Assembly: GCA_028706695.1 (NCBI GenBank)
Contig: JAQTVU010000093.1
Span: 1-7,699 of the forward strand
Origin: Mycobacterium sp.
GTDB taxonomy: Bacteria; Actinomycetota; Actinomycetes; Mycobacteriales; Mycobacteriaceae
Length of the DNA stretch: 7,699 nt
Reading direction: 5' to 3'
Under the pieces are notes generated by a model that made no database searches, had not been told where the DNA came from, and worked only from the letters and a program-made list of their open reading frames with translations. Each line of letters starts with the position of its first letter. Position 1 is the stretch's first letter. Positions 1-6,087 of the stretch are shown here, piece after piece. The translations under genes were made by a program, and so were the position numbers.

Positions 1-269
1 TCGACGCCGCCCGCCCGGTGCAGCCGCTGCGGCTGACCTACCACCACGTCGACGGCGGACTCTCGACCGCCCCGGCATTCGTCGGCGACGACAGCCTGCC
101 GCGGTCGATCTGCCGCGTGCTGACCGTGCGCCGCATTCTGGCCCGGGTGCACCTCGAGTCGCTGCAGGTGCCGGGAACCGACCGGCGGGCCCTCGCGGGG
201 CGCTGCCAGTCCGCGGTGGGCGTGGGCGCGTCGCGGCCTCCGGGCCGCGGGCGTGTGCTGGTCGCTTAG
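1..269 (+). CDS. C-terminal end of an acyltransferase-like protein (Rv3026c-like), 5' end outside window
   Basis: The reading frame is open from base 3 to a TAG at 267-269 and gives the last 88 residues of a protein that begins upstream of the window. The visible part includes LTYHHVDGG, TAPAFVGDDSL and a run RRILARVHLESLQ. This resembles the C-terminal tail of PlsC/LPLAT-type acyltransferases, where a short beta-rich segment follows the catalytic HX4D region, which lies upstream and cannot be seen. Gene order supports the call, because in M. tuberculosis the Rv3026c acyltransferase-like gene precedes iscS, as I recall. If so, it would transfer an acyl chain to a glycerol-phosphate or related acceptor at the membrane. 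The next gene starts 33 nt downstream, so co-transcription is plausible. A GTG at base 18 is internal and not a credible start. The frame is secure; the product rests on weak tail similarity and synteny. Confidence 0.6.
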   Translation, partial: DAARPVQPLRLTYHHVDGGLSTAPAFVGDDSLPRSICRVLTVRRILARVHLESLQVPGTDRRALAGRCQSAVGVGASRPPGRGRVLVA

Positions 270-302
270 CCGTTGCGACCCGCCGGTATCGTGGGGCGAG
301 TC

Positions 303-1478
303 ATGGTCTACCTGGATCACGCCGCCACCACCCCGATGCACCCCGCCGCCATCGAGGCGATGACGGCCGCGCTCGGCACCGTCGGCAACGCGTCGTCGCT
401 GCACACCAGCGGACGGGCCGCGCGGCGCCGCATCGAGGAGTCCCGCGAGCTGATCGCCGACAGGCTGGGCGCGCGTCCGTCCGAGGTGATCTTCACCGCG
501 GGCGGCACCGAGAGCGACAACCTGGCCGTCAAGGGCATCTACTGGGCGCGGCGCGGCGCCGATCCGCGCCGTCGGCGCATCGTCACCACCTAGGTGGAAC
601 ACCACGCCGTGCTGGACGCGGTGAACTGGCTTGTCGAACATGAAGGCGCCGAGGTCACCTGGCTGCCCGCCGCCGCCGACGGCTCGGTGTCGGCCGCCGT
701 CCTGCGGGAGGTGCTGCTGAGCCACGACGACGTCGCGCTGGTGTCGGCGATGTGGGCCAACAATGAGGTCGGCACCGTCCTGCCGGTTGCCGAGCTGGCC
801 GCCGTCGCCGCCGAATTCGGGATCCCGATGCACAGCGACGCCGTCCAGGCGGTGGGTCAGCTGCCGGTGGACTTCACCGCGGCCGGGCTGTCGGCGATGA
901 GCGTGACCGCGCACAAGTTCGGCGGACCACCGGCGGTGGGCGCATTGGTGCTGCGCCGGGACGTCGGCTGCGTACCCCTGTCCCACGGCGGCGGGCAGGA
1001 GCGCGACATCCGCTCGGGCACGGCGAACGTGGCGGGAGCCGTCGGCATGGCGGCGGCCGCCCGGATCGCGGTGGACGGGCTGGACGCGCACAGCGCGCGG
1101 CTGCGCGCCTTGCGGGATCGGCTGATCGACGGCGTGCTGGCCGGTATCGACGACGTGCGCCTCAACGGCGCCGGCGACCCGTTGCGGCTGCCCGGCAACG
1201 CGAACTTCACTTTCCGCGGCTGCGAAGGCGACTCGCTGCTGATGTTGTTGGATGCCAAGGGCATCGAGTGCTCGACCGGCTCGGCCTGCACCGCCGGTGT
1301 GGCACAGCCGTCGCACGTGCTGCTCGCGATGGGCGCCGACCCGGACAGCGCCCGCGGATCGCTGCGACTTTCGCTGGGGCACACCAGCGTTGAAGCCGAC
1401 GTTGAGGCGGTGTTGCAGGTGCTGCCCGCCGCGGTCGACCGCGCCCGGCGGGCAGCACTGGCCGCCGCGGGGGCTTGA
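303..1478 (+). pseudogene. iscS: Cysteine desulfurase (IscS/NifS family, Rv3025c-like) interrupted by an in-frame amber codon
   Basis: This gene should encode a PLP-dependent cysteine desulfurase that takes sulfur from cysteine for Fe-S clusters and tRNA thiolation. The frame from ATG 303 to TGA 1476-1478 has 391 sense codons if one TAG at 591-593 (codon 97) is ignored. Everything else matches the family. The N-terminal motif is YLDHAATTP, and TAGGTESDN forms the PLP phosphate site. EHHAVL holds the PLP-stacking His100. Lys205 in TAHKFGG is the Schiff-base lysine, and Cys329 in STGSACTAG is the catalytic cysteine. The stop lies two residues before the conserved EH, where E. coli IscS has Lys and the M. 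tuberculosis protein, from memory, has Glu. A single G-to-T change (GAG to TAG) would explain it. The truncated 96-aa product lacks Lys205 and Cys329. A GTG directly follows the stop and could start a 294-aa C-terminal piece (594-1478), but that lacks the phosphate-binding motif. A TTG at 273 is also in frame, but ATG 303 matches the family N-terminus. A sequencing error or readthrough would restore a normal gene. Confidence 0.85.
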
Positions 1479-2555
1479 GTGAAGGTCCTCGCCGCGATGA
1501 GCGGTGGCGTGGACTCGTCGGTGGCCGCCGCCCGCATGGTCGACGCCGGTCACGATGTCGTCGGCGTCCATCTGGCGCTGTCCGCGGCGCCGGGCGCGCT
1601 GCGCACCGGATCGCGCGGCTGCTGTTCCAAAGAAGACGCCTCCGACGCGCGCCGGGTCGCCGACATTCTCGGGATCCCCTTCTACGTCTGGGATTTCGCC
1701 GAGAAATTCAAAGCGGAGGTGATCGACGATTTCGTGTCCTCGTATGCCCGCGGTGAAACTCCCAACCCGTGCGTGCGGTGCAACCAGCGCATCAAGTTCT
1801 CGGCGCTGTCCGCCAAGGCGCTGGCGCTGGGCTTCGACACGGTGGCCACCGGGCACTATGCCCGGCTCTCCGATGGGCGGCTGCGCCGCGCGGTCGACCG
1901 GGACAAGGATCAGTCCTACGTGCTGGCCGTGCTGACCGCCCAGCAGCTGCGACACGCCGCATTCCCCATCGGGGACACGCCCAAGCCGGACATCCGCGCC
2001 GAGGCCGCCCGTCGTGGCCTGGCGGTCGCCGCCAAGCCGGACAGTCACGACATCTGTTTCATCCCGTCCGGGCACACCCGCGCCTTCCTGGGCGAGCGCA
2101 TCGGCGTGCGCCGCGGCAGCGTCGTGGACGCCGACGGCGCGGTGCTGGCCACCCATGACGGGGTGCACGGATTCACCGTCGGCCAGCGCAAGGGCCTGGG
2201 CATCGAAGGGCCCGGGCCCGACGGCCGCCGCCGCTACGTGACCTCGATCGACGCCGAGACCGCGACCGTCCGGGTGGGCGGGGCGGACGACTTGGAGGTG
2301 CGCAGGCTGGTCGGCCGCGAGCCGGTCTTCACCTGCGGCGTCGCGCCGTCGGGCCCGACCGAGTGCGCGGTTCAGGTGCGCGCGCACGGCGAAACCGCAA
2401 GCGCGGTAGCCGAATTGGACGTCGAGAAACTCGTCGTGCGGTTGCGCGAACCGCTGCGCGGGGTGGCGCGCGGCCAGACGCTGGTGCTGTACCGCCCGGA
2501 CCCCGACGGCGACGAGGTGCTCGGCAGCGCCATCGTCGCCGGCACCGGGCACTGA
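1479..2555 (+). CDS. mnmA: tRNA-specific 2-thiouridylase MnmA
   Basis: MnmA (TrmU) is a cytosolic ATP-dependent enzyme that thiolates U34 of tRNA-Lys, tRNA-Glu and tRNA-Gln, using persulfide sulfur that comes from a cysteine desulfurase. The 358-aa length is normal. The N-terminal PP-loop ATP pyrophosphatase motif is SGGVDSS (residues 8-14). PNPCVRCN carries the nucleophile Cys101, aligned to E. coli Cys102. SHDICFIP carries Cys193, aligned to E. coli Cys199, which accepts and delivers the persulfide. TGHYARL and DKDQSYVL are family signatures, and VGQRKGLGI lies in the central domain before the C-terminal beta-barrel. An extra pair, Cys48-Cys49, lies in SRGCCSKED. The start is GTG at the base after the iscS TGA, giving an MKVLAAMSGG N-terminus, with a GGGGG stretch at 1469-1473 five nt upstream as a likely ribosome binding site. 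Translation is therefore probably coupled to the upstream iscS frame, so the amber codon there could also lower mnmA expression. The gene itself looks intact. Confidence 0.96.
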   Translation: MKVLAAMSGGVDSSVAAARMVDAGHDVVGVHLALSAAPGALRTGSRGCCSKEDASDARRVADILGIPFYVWDFAEKFKAEVIDDFVSSYARGETPNPCVRCNQRIKFSALSAKALALGFDTVATGHYARLSDGRLRRAVDRDKDQSYVLAVLTAQQLRHAAFPIGDTPKPDIRAEAARRGLAVAAKPDSHDICFIPSGHTRAFLGERIGVRRGSVVDADGAVLATHDGVHGFTVGQRKGLGIEGPGPDGRRRYVTSIDAETATVRVGGADDLEVRRLVGREPVFTCGVAPSGPTECAVQVRAHGETASAVAELDVEKLVVRLREPLRGVARGQTLVLYRPDPDGDEVLGSAIVAGTGH

Positions 2556-2675
2556 TCGATCAAGGGGGCACGTTCGCGGCGGTGTTGGCGCATCCCGCAC
2601 TGTTCCCCGGTCGGGCCTGCCCCCGCATCGCCGCCGCAAACACCCCTGGGCGCGCACGTTCGGCGCGACGTCGAA

Positions 2676-2681
2676 TACGGT
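2676..2681 (+). promoter_or_regulatory. Probable -10 element (TACGGT) for leaderless transcription of the MetE-like gene
   Basis: TACGGT fits the mycobacterial -10 pattern TANNNT. It ends exactly 6 nt before the ATG at 2688, so a start at the usual distance would fall on the A of the ATG and give a leaderless mRNA. There is no Shine-Dalgarno sequence before this ATG, which agrees with that layout. No clear -35 box is seen. This is the only recognisable element in the 132-bp stretch 2556-2687 after mnmA. I see no RNA gene or convincing terminator there. Confidence 0.45.
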
Positions 2682-2687
2682 TGCCCG

Positions 2688-3701
2688 ATGAGTATTTTCG
2701 CGAAGGCCAGCGGCCTCGGGTCGTGGCCGGGCACCGCCGCGCGGCAGGCCGCCGAGGTTGTCGTCGGTGAGTTGGCCGCCGCCATGGCCCACATCGTCGA
2801 GCTACCCGCCAGGGGAGTGGGCGCCGACATGGTGGGGCGTGCTGGCGCCTTGCTGGTCGACGTGGCCATCGACACCACCCCACGGGGATACCGCGTCGCC
2901 GCGCGGCCCGGCGCGGTGACCCGCCGGGCCGTCAGCCTGCTCGACGAGGACATGGACGCCATAGAGGAGGCATGGGAGACGGCGGGCCTGCGCGGTGCCG
3001 GACGTGTGGTCAAGGTGCAGGCTCCCGGACCGATCACGTTGGCCGCCGAACTGGAGCTCGCCAACGGTCACCGGGCGATCACCGACCCCGGCGCGGTACG
3101 CGACCTGGCAGCGTCGCTGGTCGAAGGCGTGGCCACGCATCGGGCGGCGCTGGCCCGGCGCCTCGAGGCGACGGTGGTGGTGCAGTTCGACGAGCCGTCG
3201 CTGACGGCGGCTCTGGGTGGACGGCTGACCGGGGTGACCGCGTTCAGCCCGGTTGCCGCCCTCGACGGGGCGGTGGCCGGCGCACTGCTCGACGCCTGCG
3301 TGACCACGGCGGGCCCCGACGTGCTGCTGCACAGCTGCGCCGCGGGATTGCCGTGGAACCTATTGCAGCGCAGCACTATTGCTGCAGTATCGGTGGATGC
3401 TGGCGCGCTGCGGGCGGCCGACTTGGACGGTGTGGCCGCGTTCGTGGAATCGGGCCGCACCGTCATGCTCGGCGTGGTGGAGGCGACGGCTCCGCAAAAA
3501 CGCCCGTCGGTCGAGGAGGTGGCAGCCGCGGTGGTATCGGTGACCGACCGGCTCGGGTTCGGCCGCGCGGGGCTGCGCGACCGCATCGGTGTCACCCCGG
3601 CGTGTGGATTGGCCGGTGCGACACAGCAGTGGGCCCGCACCGCCATCGAGCTCGCCCGCAAGGCGGCTGAGGCGCTCGCCGAAGACCCGGAGGCGATCTA
3701 A
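2688..3701 (+). CDS. Stand-alone cobalamin-independent methionine synthase C-terminal-like protein (Rv3015c-like, UROD/MetE-like fold)
   Basis: This 337-aa protein resembles only the catalytic C-terminal TIM-barrel half of MetE, which is about 750 aa in E. coli; the N-terminal half is absent. The start SIFAKASGLGSWPGT is typical of this family (GSWPGT, residues 11-16). VVQFDEPSL (164-172) corresponds to the MetE QIDEPAL substrate-binding segment. His215 and Cys217 in LLHSCAAG and Cys306 in TPACGLAG match the three His/Cys zinc ligands of MetE; Asp237 in VSVDA may stand in for the fourth ligand, Glu, but that alignment is tentative. The zinc site suggests thiol activation and methyl transfer to homocysteine or another thiol, but the physiological substrate is unknown and the methyl donor may differ from methyltetrahydrofolate. 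It resembles M. tuberculosis Rv3015c, which I recall lying next to ligA. ATG 2688 is chosen from family alignment and the leaderless promoter. Codon use is strongly GC-rich, like iscS and mnmA. Confidence 0.85.
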   Translation: MSIFAKASGLGSWPGTAARQAAEVVVGELAAAMAHIVELPARGVGADMVGRAGALLVDVAIDTTPRGYRVAARPGAVTRRAVSLLDEDMDAIEEAWETAGLRGAGRVVKVQAPGPITLAAELELANGHRAITDPGAVRDLAASLVEGVATHRAALARRLEATVVVQFDEPSLTAALGGRLTGVTAFSPVAALDGAVAGALLDACVTTAGPDVLLHSCAAGLPWNLLQRSTIAAVSVDAGALRAADLDGVAAFVESGRTVMLGVVEATAPQKRPSVEEVAAAVVSVTDRLGFGRAGLRDRIGVTPACGLAGATQQWARTAIELARKAAEALAEDPEAI

Positions 3702-3735
3702 GGCGGGAGGAGTTTGTCGGTGGCGTGTTGAGACT

Positions 3736-3775
3736 CTGACCGGAAACAACACCCGCTGACCGGAAACAACACCCG
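3736..3775 (+). repeat. Two perfect tandem copies of a 20-bp unit
   Basis: The unit ctgaccggaaacaacacccg occurs at 3736-3755 and again, identically and directly adjacent, at 3756-3775. It lies in the 133-bp junction (3702-3834) between the MetE-like gene and cas3, ending 59 nt before the cas3 start. An upstream GTGTTG (3725-3730) is complementary to the CAACAC inside each unit, which could form a weak 6-bp stem. It is not a CRISPR: there is no spacer between the copies and the unit is too short. It could be an operator, a remnant of a mobile-element end that carries multiple short repeats, or a chance duplication. The repeat is seen directly; its role is unknown. Confidence 0.9.
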
Positions 3776-3822
3776 CGGAACCAGTCTTAGCGAGTTCTCC
3801 ATGGCTTGTCAGACCGTTCGCT

Positions 3823-3828
3823 TACGCT
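3823..3828 (+). promoter_or_regulatory. Probable -10 element (TACGCT) for leaderless transcription of the cas operon
   Basis: TACGCT matches TANNNT and ends exactly 6 nt before GTG 3835, the same geometry as the box in front of the MetE-like gene. Transcription would then begin at the G of the GTG. No Shine-Dalgarno sequence precedes that GTG. A TTGTCA at 3806-3811 is only 11 nt upstream of the box, too close for a standard -35, so the -10 stands alone. This element is the main reason for choosing 3835 over the internal GTG at 3910 as the cas3 start. Confidence 0.45.
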
Positions 3829-3834
3829 GCACGC

Positions 3835-6087
3835 GTGAGAACCCCATCAAATGACGGGCGAGCTGGACGCCAAAGGTCGGCTGACCCAGCTGTCGCCAGG
3901 CAGCCACCGGTGCTCGCCGCTCATTCGCCGAACGACAGTGGTCAGTGGCATTCACTGGCTGACCACCTGGCGGGTACCGGCCGACGGGCCGGTGAGTTCG
4001 GCGCGGCGTTCGGCTCGGCTGCTGCGAGTCGATTAGTTGGGGAAGTCCACGACCTGGGCAAGGCCGATCCGGCATGGCAGCGCTATCTAGCCGCGGCTGC
4101 TGCCGGGAGCACGCTGGCGACCATCGATCACAAGCATGCGGGCGCATTCATTTGCCATGACTGGGGACTGGGGACGTGTGCGTTCGTCATCGCTGGTCAT
4201 CACGGCGGCATGTCCGACATGAGCGACCTGCGTGCGAAAATGGCGAGCGGGCCGTCGCCAGGGCAGCGAGCCGCGATCGAACACGTCGAGGCGCTCGGCA
4301 TCACCCGACCCGAGGCGCGCGCCGTAATGCCAACGCAGTTCTTTTCCAGATCTGACACCGGGCCGGCTGGCAAACGGCGAATGGAATTCTGGCTTCGCAT
4401 GGTCTTCTCGGCGCTCGTTGATGCCGACCGGCTCGATACCGAAGAACACTTCCGCCCCGGCTTACGGCAGCCGCCGCAACGCGACGGCCTTGAGGATCTC
4501 GACATCCGATGCGAGAAGCGGCGCAGAATCGCCGTAGCCGACCGACAGGATGACCCGGTGACGCCGGCAAGAACCGAAATGCTCGAGGAGGTGATCTCCA
4601 AGGCGACAGAACCCCCAGGATGGTTCGAACTCACTGCGCCGACGGGGTCCGGTAAGACCGTAGCAGCGCTCTCGTTCGCGCTGCGTCACGCGACCGCCAA
4701 CGGTCATCGCCGTGTGGTGACCGCAGTTCCCTTCATCTCAGTGACCGAACAGGTCGCGAAGGAATACCGCACCCTGCTTGAGGATGAGGATGAGGACGGG
4801 TCTGTTCCGCCTGTCGTGCTTGAACATCACTCAGGGACATTCACGCGAGATGAATCGCAAGCCGGCGCCGGGCTGTGGTCTCGCCTGGCGGCCGAGAATT
4901 GGGACGCGCGCGTCATCGTGACAACCATGGTGCAGTTGTTGGAGTCCCTCTTCGATAACAATCCCAGTCGGACTCGCAAACTGCATCGCCTGGCGCGGTC
5001 GGTGATCGTGCTAGACGAGGTGCAGTCGCTCCCGTGGCGGCTGCTCGACCCTACGCTGGATGTGCTCCGGGAACTCGTCAGGTCATACGGGTGTTCGATT
5101 GTCCTGTCGACCGCAACGCAGCCACCGCTTCACCGGGTGGGCGGCGTCGATGGAGTCGAACGGCGTCAGCTGGCTGATAGGCGGTGGTTCGATGAATTCG
5201 ACCGCACCGACGCGGAAGTCATTCCAGAACGTGTGTCATGGGACGACTTTGGCTCGCGCGTAGTCAAAGAGAGCGACCTGAATGGCGGGCAATGCCTTGT
5301 TGTCCTAAATACTATCGCTGATGCCCGCGAGATTTGTGGTCGGCTGGTCGGACGGCCTGGGCTCGCGCACCTGTCGAGTCGCTTATGTCCAGCACATCGA
5401 GTCGACGTCCTCGACACGGTCAGGTTGCGACTTCTGCATCGCGAACCATGCACGCTGGTGTCGACCCAGGTCGTTGAAGCCGGCATCGACGTCGATTTCC
5501 CGGTCGCGGTCCGCGCCTACGGACCGCTGCCGGCCATCGTGCAGGTGGCAGGACGGGTCAACCGACACGGAATTATCGAGCGCGGGAAGCTGATTCTCAT
5601 CGATCCCGTGGACGGCCATGTCCCGCCGGACGAATACAAGATCGGCACGCAGATTACTCGCGATCTTCTGCACTCCGGCGTTGACCCGTTCGCGCCAGAA
5701 ACACTGGAAAAGTACTACGACCGGCTGATTGACGCTACTCGCGACAAGCTGGACAAGCTTGCGATACAGCGCGAGCGCGAGTTGCTGAATTTCGCGACTG
5801 TGGCTGATCGCTACCGCGTGATCGCCGACGAAACGACGCCCGTGCTCGTCGCTTACGGCGGCTTCGATCCGCGGCGGAACGACATCCCCGATGACGCGGC
5901 ATGTCGACGTCAATTGTTGCGGCGACTGCAGCCCTACATGGTCTCACTGCGTACCCGAGAGCTGGATCGCTGCAAAGCAAACGGACTCGTAGAAGAACGC
6001 CCGGGCGGAGTGATGGTGTGGTGCGGCCCGTATGACCCTGTCGTCGGGCTTTCAATCGATACGGAAACGGAGGCTCTGATCTGGTGA
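3835..6087 (+). CDS. cas3: CRISPR-associated nuclease-helicase Cas3, type I-C
   Basis: Cas3 is recruited by target-bound Cascade and unwinds and degrades the foreign DNA strand. This 750-aa protein has both expected halves. The N-terminal HD nuclease domain (about 28-200) carries AAHS (His30), WHSLADHL, VHDLGK (His72-Asp73), DHKHAG (His99, His101), GHHGG (His122-His123) and a late VDADRLDTE. The SF2 helicase follows, with Walker A TAPTGSGKT (267-275), the DEVQ box in VLDEVQSLP (394-397), motif III STATQP (425-430), motif V STQVVEAGIDVDFP (543-556) and motif VI QVAGRVNRHG (570-579). All catalytic residues seem intact, so interference activity is likely. GTG 3835 adds about 25 polar residues before the HD domain; GTG 3910 is a shorter alternative that starts close to the usual family N-terminus, but no ribosome binding site precedes either. 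The last four bases overlap cas5c. A GAGGAT triplet repeat at 4780-4797 gives an acidic run EDEDED. Codon use tolerates more A/T at third positions than the genes to the left, which suggests transfer. Confidence 0.95.
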   Translation: MRTPSNDGRAGRQRSADPAVARQPPVLAAHSPNDSGQWHSLADHLAGTGRRAGEFGAAFGSAAASRLVGEVHDLGKADPAWQRYLAAAAAGSTLATIDHKHAGAFICHDWGLGTCAFVIAGHHGGMSDMSDLRAKMASGPSPGQRAAIEHVEALGITRPEARAVMPTQFFSRSDTGPAGKRRMEFWLRMVFSALVDADRLDTEEHFRPGLRQPPQRDGLEDLDIRCEKRRRIAVADRQDDPVTPARTEMLEEVISKATEPPGWFELTAPTGSGKTVAALSFALRHATANGHRRVVTAVPFISVTEQVAKEYRTLLEDEDEDGSVPPVVLEHHSGTFTRDESQAGAGLWSRLAAENWDARVIVTTMVQLLESLFDNNPSRTRKLHRLARSVIVLDEVQSLPWRLLDPTLDVLRELVRSYGCSIVLSTATQPPLHRVGGVDGVERRQLADRRWFDEFDRTDAEVIPERVSWDDFGSRVVKESDLNGGQCLVVLNTIADAREICGRLVGRPGLAHLSSRLCPAHRVDVLDTVRLRLLHREPCTLVSTQVVEAGIDVDFPVAVRAYGPLPAIVQVAGRVNRHGIIERGKLILIDPVDGHVPPDEYKIGTQITRDLLHSGVDPFAPETLEKYYDRLIDATRDKLDKLAIQRERELLNFATVADRYRVIADETTPVLVAYGGFDPRRNDIPDDAACRRQLLRRLQPYMVSLRTRELDRCKANGLVEERPGGVMVWCGPYDPVVGLSIDTETEALIW
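6069..6073 (+). promoter_or_regulatory. Ribosome binding site for cas5c (GGAGG)
   Basis: GGAGG lies inside the end of cas3, 10 nt before GTG 6084. Together with the GTGA overlap of the cas3 stop and the cas5c start, it fixes the start and points to translational coupling. Confidence 0.6.

Noticed and set aside
287..292. TATCGT upstream of iscS as a -10 box
   Set aside because: It matches TANNNT but lies 10 nt from ATG 303, which would give an implausible leader of only a few nucleotides; the gene could equally be co-transcribed with the upstream gene.
2553..2562. Perfect palindrome TGATCGATCA overlapping the mnmA stop codon
   Set aside because: It is only 10 bp with no loop or T-run, so it is not a terminator; chance is likely and no binding protein can be named.
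2372..3064. Long open frames on the - strand opposite mnmA, the MetE-like gene and iscS (for example 2372-3064, 3068-3661, 857-1537)
   Set aside because: They run antisense to well-recognised genes, have low-complexity Ala/Arg/Ser/Pro composition typical of high-GC shadow frames, and show no motifs.
3365..3388. TGCAGC ... GCTGCA inverted repeat inside the MetE-like gene
   Set aside because: The stem is short, lies in the middle of a conserved coding region and disturbs neither the frame nor the protein similarity.
3725..3752. GTGTTG / CAACAC hairpin after the MetE-like gene as a terminator
   Set aside because: A 6-bp stem with a 16-nt loop and no T tract is too weak to call a terminator.
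3736..3775. The tandem 20-mers as a CRISPR leader or array
   Set aside because: The copies abut with no spacer and the unit is far shorter than the roughly 32-bp type I-C repeats.
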